Shown one piece after another: positions 1 to 8,700 of a DNA stretch of 11,769 nucleotides; the stretch's first letter is position 1, and every line of letters begins with the position of its first letter. Both the position numbers and the translations under genes were made by a program. Origin of the DNA: Prevotellaceae bacterium UBA1786 (GTDB taxonomy: Bacteria; Bacteroidota; Bacteroidia; Bacteroidales; Bacteroidaceae); the NCBI GenBank assembly GCA_002314525.1, contig DCGE01000121.1, positions 6,640 to 18,408 on the forward strand, written 5' to 3'. Below the pieces are notes generated by a model that was not told where the DNA came from, did no database searches, and saw nothing but the letters and a program-made list of their open reading frames with translations.

Positions 1-1912
1 AACATTCCTGCCTCAGAGGATTTACGCTATCACGCTCAGCCACGAAGACAGGCCAGTCCCCCACCCTGACCGATGATGCCTGAGCATCAGTCAGGAACTT
101 TCCATTGACCTTTATGAAGTACCTACCATCAGCAACTACAGGCTGTGGAAAAACATCAAGTCCGTATGTGTGGGCATTCTTGTATTGTTTTATCAAAGCG
201 GCAGCAGTTTCCTTCACCCATGGGGTATAGACATCACCGCTCACCACAGGCTTTGCCTTGACAATACTACCCTCATAGTTCCTGCTGATGATAGTCTTGC
301 GGACAGCTTCAGTCTTTTCCAATGCCTTGTAGTGGCCGATAAAAGCGACTGTGTCTCCCGACTGAAGAGCTTTGTTCATAGCTGCAAGTTGTTCACCCGA
401 CTGTCCTAAAAGACGCATACTCTCCACCCAAGGACGAATCTCGTTCAGCATTTCCGGATTATTTACGGAGTCGGCTAACAGTCTATCGGCATACTCCACC
501 AGCATCGTAGCATACCCCCAAGGGGTTGCCCTATTGAAAAGAGGTGTATCACCCTCACGGCGCAGTCCGTGACCCGTACGGCCTAAGTCTATGTTGTTCT
601 CACAGAAGAAACGGAATTCTTCCTTGCTTGTTGGCATCAAGTATGACATCGAACGTTCCCAACTGCTAACACTGTCGTACTGAGGCATGTTCCATGTATA
701 GTCGGCAATACTGTAGAGACTGACCTTTGAAGCCTCTGCATATTCCATCGGGTTGGAACAAAAACCGCTCAGCATATCAGCGATATCAAGTCCGTTACCG
801 TATGTCTTGCCCATCAGCAGACGACTCTGGCAATAGTCATTCACAGGATAGTTCAGCCAGATGAAAGCCTTTCTGCCTATCTGTGCATTGATCCACTCCA
901 TGTCGTCCTTCTCTATCATGTCAACCACAGAGTTTCCTGTCCACATGATACGTACTTCCCTATACATCTGTGTGCCTAAGGTCTTCAGATAGTCACCGCC
1001 AGCCCAAAGCTTATTATACTGAGTTGGACAGAGTACCAGCGGATTTACACCCGGATATTTATGTACGAAGTTGTCTGTGACATAGTTCAGCAGACCGGCT
1101 TGTTTCTCTGCTTTCGTGCCTTCACCTGAGATATCATCAAAGAACACGGCAAAAGTCCTTACACCCAGATCATACATGCTTTTCAGTTTGTTGACTACGG
1201 CAATGCTGTCGGTCTTGTTCCACTGGATATCTCCACCAGGATGTACTGCCCATACGAACTGTACTTTGTTTCTGTGTGCGGCCTCCACCAATTCACGTAT
1301 CTTCGATGCTTCACTCTCGGGATATGGTTCGCGCCAATGTACACGATGGTATGGATCATCCTTCGGACCATAGACGTATGTATTCATCTTGTTCTTTCCG
1401 TAGAAGTCAAACTGGCGCAGACGGTCTTTATGACTCCATGGATTTCCATAGAAACCTTCAATCACACCTCTACAGTCAACGCTCGGCCAGTCAGTGATTT
1501 CACACGACATAACCTGTGTTGCTGACATAATCTGAAGGAATGACTGCACACCATAGAAGGTACCCGCTTCGTCATATCCGGCGATGACCACTTCATCCTT
1601 GCCGACTTTAAGATAATACCCTTCCGCTTTCTTAGGGATGAACTTGCTGTACTTCTTGACAGCCTTGTCATTCTTCTCGCCGATATAGAGTTTCACTCCG
1701 TTTGTTTTTGACAGAGACAAACCTGAAGCCATCAATGCATTGACGGCATCAATATCAGCCTTGTCTTCACCGACGATATTCAATGTCACGTTATTGTCGA
1801 ACACCTTCTCACCCCATATGATTTTTTGAGGTAGGGGTGAAATCACTTGTTGCTGGGCAGATAGACTCATACCCAGCAACAGTGTGTAAATCAAAAGAAT
1901 CAATCGGTTCAT
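1..1912 (-). CDS. GH84 beta-N-acetylglucosaminidase, secreted (3' end outside window)
   Basis: This is a secreted glycoside hydrolase that removes terminal beta-linked GlcNAc by substrate-assisted catalysis. I translated 637 codons from the ATG at 1912. An N-terminal signal peptide ends near residue 19-20 (SLSA, then QQ). Residues about 22-142 form the GH20b-like N-terminal domain and residues about 145-430 the NAGidase barrel. Visible family signatures are GVIEGFYGNPWS (149-160), YGPKDDPYH (181-189) with Lys184, the catalytic pair Asp259-Asp260 in FAVFFDDISGEGT, CPTQYN (295-300), IWLNYPVNDY (351-360) and NPMEYAEASK. These match, as I remember it, the Bacteroides thetaiotaomicron GH84 enzyme, whose catalytic pair is Asp242-Asp243. 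That enzyme is about 740 residues, so about 100 residues are probably missing here. The start overlaps the stop of the upstream peptidase gene by 4 bp and has no Shine-Dalgarno sequence, which suggests coupled translation. The family is secure. The natural substrate (mucin O-glycan GlcNAc, O-GlcNAc or another) is inferred. Confidence 0.95.
   Translation of the reverse strand, partial: MNRLILLIYTLLLGMSLSAQQQVISPLPQKIIWGEKVFDNNVTLNIVGEDKADIDAVNALMASGLSLSKTNGVKLYIGEKNDKAVKKYSKFIPKKAEGYYLKVGKDEVVIAGYDEAGTFYGVQSFLQIMSATQVMSCEITDWPSVDCRGVIEGFYGNPWSHKDRLRQFDFYGKNKMNTYVYGPKDDPYHRVHWREPYPESEASKIRELVEAAHRNKVQFVWAVHPGGDIQWNKTDSIAVVNKLKSMYDLGVRTFAVFFDDISGEGTKAEKQAGLLNYVTDNFVHKYPGVNPLVLCPTQYNKLWAGGDYLKTLGTQMYREVRIMWTGNSVVDMIEKDDMEWINAQIGRKAFIWLNYPVNDYCQSRLLMGKTYGNGLDIADMLSGFCSNPMEYAEASKVSLYSIADYTWNMPQYDSVSSWERSMSYLMPTSKEEFRFFCENNIDLGRTGHGLRREGDTPLFNRATPWGYATMLVEYADRLLADSVNNPEMLNEIRPWVESMRLLGQSGEQLAAMNKALQSGDTVAFIGHYKALEKTEAVRKTIISRNYEGSIVKAKPVVSGDVYTPWVKETAAALIKQYKNAHTYGLDVFPQPVVADGRYFIKVNGKFLTDAQASSVRVGDWPVFVAERDSVNPLRQEC
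1909..1912 (-). other. ATGA stop/start overlap between M60 peptidase and GH84 genes
   Basis: On the minus strand the GH84 start ATG (1912-1910) and the peptidase stop TGA (1911-1909) share the four bases ATGA. The ORF ends (KKQLIK, stop) and starts (MNRLILL) are both unambiguous. Such overlaps normally mean one transcript and coupled translation, here linking a protease to a glycosidase. Confidence 0.9.
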
Positions 1913-4900
1913 TTAATCAGTTGTTTCTTTCCGTTAATAATGTATATACCCGACTTGAGTTCGTCTGTCGAATTGTATTTGCGACCTGAAAGATCATAGA
2001 TTCCGATGACGGATGGTGTAGTCTCCGGTTCAAGTGCCTCTATCGCAGTCGTACCTGCAAGTTCAAAGAGCCATTCTATGTGCTTCGTGTTGTCCTTATC
2101 AGGATATACGTAGCTTCCTGCCGAAGTAGCGTCAATTCCTAAGTACTTTGCCGTATGGTACATACACGTCAGCGAGTATTTACCCTCACCGATGCTGTTT
2201 ACCTTGAAGCGTGAGCGCGAATTATCCGTAAGGTTCTTCGATGCCACCATGTCCCATGTGTTTGAAGTGCCGAGGGCCATGTAGTATCCGTTCTCGCTGC
2301 ATACGAAATACTGTCCGGCAACGCCTGCTGGAATAAATCTTACGGCTTGAGTCTTGCTTGTAGCACCCTTTGACTGGATGCTTACCTTGCTGTTCTTCAG
2401 GTCAAGATACAGACCTGTATCTACGTTCTTCAGACGGAAATACTGGTTTTCGTCGTATGCATCGAAATCCACTGAACCAGGATATAATTTCGTCCAGAGG
2501 GCAGAATATGCCGTGCGGAGTGCTACGAACGCTGAATTGAGTTCATCGTAGTCAGCACCTGGCTTGTTGAGCTTTTCGGCTTTTGTCACAGCCTCCTGCA
2601 AGGCTGTCTTCTCGTCGCTGTCATCTGCAGCAGCAATAAGCAGTTTTGCCTTTGTGCAGAGATTGGTCACTGCATCGTGAAGGCCTGCAAGCTGAACGGA
2701 CTCAACCTCCTCAAGGAACCAGTTAGTTGCTGAAGTGTCACTCCATCCTACTACGTTGTATGATGCGTTCTGTGCCGAATGAAGTCCAGTTTCCTTTCCT
2801 TCAGGAGTGATGATGCAGAACGTACCGTTGCCCTTATCATTGAATTCGAACATCAGGGCTGCCGACTCGTCGGCACCGTTACATGTAGCTTGTGTACTCT
2901 TCTTGACAGTATCAATATACTTGCCATTGTAGTTTGCTATGTAGTAAGTGTTGCTGCTTGCAGTCGAAGATAATCTCCACAGCTGCTTAGTGTCAGTCTT
3001 GACGGTCGATTCTTTTGTAGACAGCTTTCCGTTGTTGTAGTACATATACCTTTTAGTATAAGCATTGTTACGAAGACGGTAATATGCGCCAGGAACAATC
3101 TGCGTACGGCATGAAGCAGTGCCCTCAAGGCGTTCGATTTCTTTCTGGAGCCTGTCATTGATATCACCATACTTGCTCACATCCTTGTCAGCAATAGCGC
3201 TGTCGGCTTCTTCGATTATTGACTTCAGTGTCTCAAGTGCCTCTGTCTTGTAGAAGCCCGGATGGGTTCCGTCTGTGTCTTCAAGTTTCAGGAAGGCCTT
3301 TGCTGATGTGAGTGTCTTCTTCAGTACGGAAGTCGATGCATCATCAGGACTGAAGCCTGTGATTTCCTGCATAGCCTGTTTTGCACCTACGGCATATATC
3401 TTCACATCACCACCATCATAGTCAGCCGGAAGTGTGAATGTTGTGGCATTGCTGAATCCAAGCACACTACCATTGGCGTCATAGGCAATGAAGCCGACTG
3501 CACCTGTACCACCCTTGAACGTAAGTTTTGAACCCGACTGCGTCAGTGTATATCCGCTTGGAGTTTCACCCTCACCTTCGTATTCAGTATAGATACCAGT
3601 AGTATATCCAAGTGAAGCCGTTGGATGTTCTCCGTGATCGACCTTGGTGCCTGTATGTCCCTCTGCTTTGTACAACCCACTGACAGCTACGTTCTTTGAA
3701 CGGTCGTCAATGAATATCACAGATGTGTTCTTCGGATAGTTCTTTGCCTTCACTCGTGCTTTTGCTGCATCAATGGCCTTTTGGGTTGAGGTCACATAAT
3801 GGTTCGTGTAGTCGCCTACGAGAAGCAGATTCATCGGAATGAAGAAACCGTATGCATCAAAGAAGTCCGTAAGGTCTTCCTTTGCGATTTCGCAGCACTT
3901 CTCATAGAACTTCAGGTGCATGTTCTCACCGAGTGTAGGATTGCTCGTGCTGTTTCCGCTACCGAACTTGAGTCCGTCCTTCCTGAGGGCTTCAAACAGA
4001 CGAGGATAGAACGTGATGTCGTTCTTTGCTGCGTGGTAATAGAGGAAGAGATGATAGTACATACGGGTCTGTGCCCAGATATCATAGTTGTACCATGGTG
4101 TCCTTGCCTGGAAGTAGTTCGTCACATCGATATTGGTATTTCCACGGCTGTCGCCATATCCTACCATGAAGTTCGTCACGTTGGCAAAGAGGTTGTTCGT
4201 CACTTCCGTTCCTCCAGGCATGTTGAATACACCCTGATTTGTATGGCCTATTTCGTGGGCAGGTCCCCAACTTGAGCATGTACCGCCATAGAACAAGCTA
4301 TTCTTGCTGAGCATTCCACCCATAGTATTCCTTGCATAGTATGTTCTCCAACTTGATGCGTTCATGTATGAAGAGTTGTCAGGAGACCATGCAAGGTGGT
4401 AGTTGTTATAGTAATCTGGATATGGAATCTTGCTGACGCCATCACTGCTAATATATTCGGTTGTGACTGGGTCGTCCTTGTCCCAGAGAATACCCAGAAG
4501 AGACCATTGCCATTTGCACACCCAGTCCCATGCATCGATACCTCCGTCAATCTCTGCGACCTTAGCAATCGACTTGAAGTCCTCGAAGTGCATCTGTACG
4601 AGACAGTACTGACCCTTGAGTTGTACGGCAATGTGCTTATGGTTCTTGATGATCCAGTTGAACACATCAGCACCTGCGTTCTTCTCGTAGTAGCCATCCA
4701 CATTACCACCTTCAAAGTGAATCTTGATATCATGGAAACCAGAGAGTGCCACCCATGATCCGTCGTTGTATGTGTTCTTGTTGTACATCACGAAGAACGA
4801 TGACGAGTTCTCAGCAACAGGTACTATGTTCAGACCCTTCTTCAACTGAGTTCCAGCCGTCGTGCTATTGATCATATCGACTCCTGATGCGCAAGCCAGA

Positions 4901-5781
4901 TAGAGTGTGGCTCCAGAAGGTATGTCATCATCTACCATGACATACAGGAGCTGGCGTGCGTCGGCTGTGATACCTGTAGGGTTTTTCATGTGGCTCTGGC
5001 AGTTCTGGCGCGTCCAACCTGCCCACGATGTTGATTCCGAACTGATCTGGAAGTCATGAACACGGAACATCTTCTCGAAAGTGCCCCAAGAATTGTTCTT
5101 TACCTTTACCGCCATGTTCTGGAGTTCCTCTGGAAGTCCGGCCTCTGCCATCGCACTCTTGAGGTCTTCATCTGAGTACGAAGCATATTCAGCATTTAGT
5201 TCAGTGCATGCCAGGTCTGCAAAGAATGTCTTCAGTGCAGTGTTGTATTTCGTGGCATTCTTTATCTCACCGCTCAGTGTCTTGTAGTTTGCTCGTGCAG
5301 CATCTACATCCACACCTTCCACCTTTCTGAAGAAGAAGGTGTTCGCTGCATTATCCGGAGTGTTCCATCCTACGAGCCAGTAACTCTGGCTTGAAGCACA
5401 GTGAACAGACATGCTACCTGTGATGTTGAAACCATCCTTGTCGTATGATGCTGTGGCGATGGTCAGATAACTGGCAGTGGTAGTCGTAGTCAACTGCTGC
5501 GACTGATTCACACTGCTGCTGAAATATCTACCAGTATATACATTCTGGATGGAATATTTTCCTGTTGAGTTCTTGGTAACGACCCAGAGTTGTTCCCACT
5601 CGTTTGCCGTGGAACCTACATCCTCTGTCGTTGTTACTTTACTTGCAACGTAGTCTTCCGTAACCGCACGGTTGTAGGCAGCGTTGATGATACGATAGAC
5701 ACTCCCGCTTTCTATGGCAGCCGCATTCGCGAGTACCGAAGCTGAAAGAAGAATCAGGGAAAGAATGTTTTTTAGTTTCAT
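1909..5781 (-). CDS. M60-like (enhancin/mucin-type) zinc metallopeptidase, 1290 aa, second gene of operon
   Basis: This is a predicted secreted gluzincin protease of the M60-like family, whose gut members cut O-glycosylated mucin-type proteins. The signal peptide ends near residue 20 (VLANA). A beta-trefoil-like module (about 26-154) and a helical linker (160-230) come first. The peptidase region (about 240-650) follows, with the zinc site His509-Glu510-x-x-His513 and the third ligand Glu526, giving HEIGH-X12-E as expected for the family. A small beta domain (about 742-800), a helical FIVAR-like segment (818-887), a second trefoil-like module (896-1026), another helical segment (1034-1097) and a third trefoil-like module (1109-1242) come next. 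The C-terminus (about 1256-1290) is a T9SS-type sorting tail. The gene starts 6 bp after the stop of the other M60 gene and its TGA overlaps the GH84 start. It shares long conserved stretches with that neighbour around and after the zinc site but has a different domain order. The substrate is inferred from the family. Confidence 0.93.
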   Translation of the reverse strand: MKLKNILSLILLSASVLANAAAIESGSVYRIINAAYNRAVTEDYVASKVTTTEDVGSTANEWEQLWVVTKNSTGKYSIQNVYTGRYFSSSVNQSQQLTTTTTASYLTIATASYDKDGFNITGSMSVHCASSQSYWLVGWNTPDNAANTFFFRKVEGVDVDAARANYKTLSGEIKNATKYNTALKTFFADLACTELNAEYASYSDEDLKSAMAEAGLPEELQNMAVKVKNNSWGTFEKMFRVHDFQISSESTSWAGWTRQNCQSHMKNPTGITADARQLLYVMVDDDIPSGATLYLACASGVDMINSTTAGTQLKKGLNIVPVAENSSSFFVMYNKNTYNDGSWVALSGFHDIKIHFEGGNVDGYYEKNAGADVFNWIIKNHKHIAVQLKGQYCLVQMHFEDFKSIAKVAEIDGGIDAWDWVCKWQWSLLGILWDKDDPVTTEYISSDGVSKIPYPDYYNNYHLAWSPDNSSYMNASSWRTYYARNTMGGMLSKNSLFYGGTCSSWGPAHEIGHTNQGVFNMPGGTEVTNNLFANVTNFMVGYGDSRGNTNIDVTNYFQARTPWYNYDIWAQTRMYYHLFLYYHAAKNDITFYPRLFEALRKDGLKFGSGNSTSNPTLGENMHLKFYEKCCEIAKEDLTDFFDAYGFFIPMNLLLVGDYTNHYVTSTQKAIDAAKARVKAKNYPKNTSVIFIDDRSKNVAVSGLYKAEGHTGTKVDHGEHPTASLGYTTGIYTEYEGEGETPSGYTLTQSGSKLTFKGGTGAVGFIAYDANGSVLGFSNATTFTLPADYDGGDVKIYAVGAKQAMQEITGFSPDDASTSVLKKTLTSAKAFLKLEDTDGTHPGFYKTEALETLKSIIEEADSAIADKDVSKYGDINDRLQKEIERLEGTASCRTQIVPGAYYRLRNNAYTKRYMYYNNGKLSTKESTVKTDTKQLWRLSSTASSNTYYIANYNGKYIDTVKKSTQATCNGADESAALMFEFNDKGNGTFCIITPEGKETGLHSAQNASYNVVGWSDTSATNWFLEEVESVQLAGLHDAVTNLCTKAKLLIAAADDSDEKTALQEAVTKAEKLNKPGADYDELNSAFVALRTAYSALWTKLYPGSVDFDAYDENQYFRLKNVDTGLYLDLKNSKVSIQSKGATSKTQAVRFIPAGVAGQYFVCSENGYYMALGTSNTWDMVASKNLTDNSRSRFKVNSIGEGKYSLTCMYHTAKYLGIDATSAGSYVYPDKDNTKHIEWLFELAGTTAIEALEPETTPSVIGIYDLSGRKYNSTDELKSGIYIINGKKQLIK
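1912..2016 (-). other. T9SS type A-like C-terminal sorting tail of the 1290-aa M60 peptidase
   Basis: The last 35 residues include IGIYDLSGRK, then SGIYIINGKK and a basic end (QLIK). The pattern of a short beta strand, a Gly-Arg turn, a G-[IV]-Y-[IV]-[IV] strand and a Lys-ending tail is that of type IX secretion sorting domains in Bacteroidota. It implies export across the outer membrane and probable anchoring at the surface, if the host has a T9SS. Confidence 0.7.
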
Positions 5782-5787
5782 ATTGAT

Positions 5788-8700
5788 TTATTTAATGAGT
5801 TTTTTCTGTCCGTTGATAATGTAGATGCCGTTGCTGATTCCGTTTTCGGAAACCCTCTGGCCTTGGAGGTTATATGTTGAAGTAGCTTGTGAACCATTGT
5901 CATCGGTCTTCACATCATTTATTGCTGTTGCGAAGTCCACATTGTATGCCTTGTCGAAGACGTATGTGAATGGAGAGGCTGTCTGTTTCGTAATCGACTT
6001 ACCGTCTGCACTCATCACGAATACATCTTCCTGAGCCTTGTATGAGCCAGTGAGGAGGTGAGCCATCTCAAGTTCAATGGCCACGTTGCCGTTAACCACC
6101 AATGGTTCGCCTGCTCCCACATAGTTAGTAGGAGTCACAACGAAGGTATCACCTGTAGTGTAGCCTGTGTTGAGGTGATCTCCCTGTACCGCAAATGGCA
6201 ATGAGAGTACTGCATAGCCTTCGTTCGTCTTGGTAAAACTGAGTTTCTGTGCTATTGCCATATCAGGCATGCAGAATGCCATGTCACCGTTGATCACGAT
6301 GTTTGCCGCTCCGGCTGTCTCGACCTCGGCAGGATCGTAGTAGATTACGTTAGTTTCCGCCTTTACTGCCTCTGGTATCTCACGATTGTCAATATATTGC
6401 GCAATGGCATTCTCAGGGAGATAGCCGAGGAAACCGTCTGCGTTTGTGTACCACATCTTTTCCTGGTTCTTGTCGCGAAGGACAACTGAATACTTATATA
6501 CCGCTGACTGGCCTACTTTATAATAAGGAGCAAGGACATCCTCCCCATTGCGTTCAGCAGCCACCACTATCAGATTGCCGTTTGTCAGCAGGGTCTTTAC
6601 GGATGAAGGCATGGATGCCGACTTCGAGTTGCAAGCCCAGACAAGTCGGCCTGTCTGCTTGTCATAGAACTTATGACCCATCCAACCTGTTCCCTTGAAA
6701 GTGATGGTACTGCTTGAAAGTGTGAAGTAGTCATTGTCGACGAGGTAGTCCGTACCTCGGTCGTAGCTCTCATAGTCACCACCGTCACCCGATTTTCCGT
6801 AGTATGCACCATCGTAGTTGCAGCACTGCCACTTCTTGCCACCGTTTCCTGTCGCATCACAGCCGAACTTATTATCAGGATCTGAATCATGACGGATGAT
6901 ATGATCATCAATGAACATCAGGTTTGCATACTTCTTTGGATACTTATGCATGTATTTCAGTGCTGCATCAATATCAGCCTGTGTAGTAGTCACATAATAT
7001 GTTGAGTAGTCACCCACCTCGTAGTTTTCTACTGGTACGAAGAATCCGTATGCCTCGAAGAACTCGCTGAGGTCGGCCTGAGCCACGTCGCAGCAGAGCT
7101 TGGCGAAATGCAGGTAGTCTTCCTTGCCTGAATTCTTGCCATTCTGATGCATCGGATTGGCACGCAAGGCCTTGAAGAGTCTCGGATAGAACGTAGTGTC
7201 ATAACCCTGATTATGGAAATAGAGCCACAGTTGGAAGTACATGCGGGTCGTAACCGTGATATCTCGGTCGAGCCATGTCTGGTTCTTCGGCAGGAAACCG
7301 AAGTTTGTCTGAGGACTGCGATAACGAGTGCTGCTGATACCTGTTTCAAAGGTATTGATGTTCGAGAACAGGTTGTTGGAACTCTCGGTAGCACCTATCA
7401 GGTTGTGTGCACTCTGATGGTTATGGCCGAATTCGTGGCTCGGTCCCCACATGGCACCACCTTCATGTCCGTCTCCGCCGAAGTTGGCAAGATTGCTGTA
7501 CTTCATGATGGTAGGCAGAGTCGTCTCGTTGAAGTATGAACCCTTGTCGCCTGCATACATATAACTGTAGTTGATGGAGAAGGCGTTCCATACATTTCTC
7601 AATCTGCCGTCGAAAGCATCCAATCCCATATACGACTCCTCATTATCAATAATCTTGTTCCAGATGCGCACCGTACCTTCTATGTTGTTCGGTTCAGTTT
7701 CCTTCACTATCTTGGAGTTCATGCAGAATACTATGTGCTCACCCTTCAGGTTGATGACAGGACTCTGCAGCATCTTCTGGTTGATCATCAGTTTCCAGTC
7801 GTCGTTCGTCATCCCACGAGTAACATCGAAATAGCCGTTGAGCGTACCACCCTCAATATGGACCTTGATGTCAGGATAGTTGGCAAGCAGTTTGTCTGTG
7901 TTGTTCAACTGGTAGTAGATGAACACATTCGCCTGAGCATCAGCCCTGATGATATTGAGACCCGCATTGAGGTTGGTCGTAGGACCGTTGCGGTTTGACC
8001 CCGGATCACCGGTCGACACACGTTCCAGCTGAAGCGTGCAGCCGTTCTTAGGATCTTCCTCCACATAGACAAAGAGGATGTCGCCGCTTTCAACGGTGAT
8101 ACCTGTAGGGTTCGACAGTTTGCCGTAGTTGTTGCTCATACCTGTGAGCCAGCACATCTCACTGTGGTTGCTGTAAACCTGATAGTCGGCAACACGGAAG
8201 AATTTCTCCAGTCCTGCCTCATAGTTTGAAGTACTGTTCTTATATACCTTCCATGTGTCGTTCTTCACCTTCATCACCATATCCTTGATAGCCTGTGGCA
8301 GTTCGGAGTAGCCAACGATGGCTTCAACCTGGGCATCAGTCATTGCTGCCACTGAAGATTTCAGAGTCGTGCAGGCCTTGTCCTCGAACAAAGTGTTGAG
8401 TGTAGTTTGGTACTTAGCCTTGTTGGCGAGGATGCGTGCATATTCCTTTTCTGCAGCACGTGCCTTGTCTATCTGTTCCTGTGTCAGGTTCACCTTCTCG
8501 AAAGCCCACACACTGGCACTTGCGTCGGTGCTCCAGAGAACCACATAGTTACTCTGTGATGAGGCTGTATGCATTCCTGCACTCGCTCCCTGCGACTGGG
8601 TGATGGTGAACGAATAGCTCCATTTGTCCGTTGTCTGCTTGATGAAGAAAGTATGAGGTTGTGCATTTGTAGTGAAATACTGGCTCGTACCAGGAGACTG

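Noticed and set aside
170..1671. Several short open frames on both strands over the left 1.9 kb
   Set aside because: The minus-strand frame from 1912 gives an unbroken GH84 protein with all catalytic motifs, so these are shadows.
3799..4275. 158-codon plus-strand open frame antisense to the M60 zinc-site region
   Set aside because: It is the antisense shadow of the most conserved part of the second peptidase and encodes nothing recognisable.
7029..7539. 121- and 130-codon frames at 7029-7394 (minus) and 7147-7539 (plus)
   Set aside because: They overlap the conserved peptidase region of the first M60 gene in other frames and show no protein-like features.
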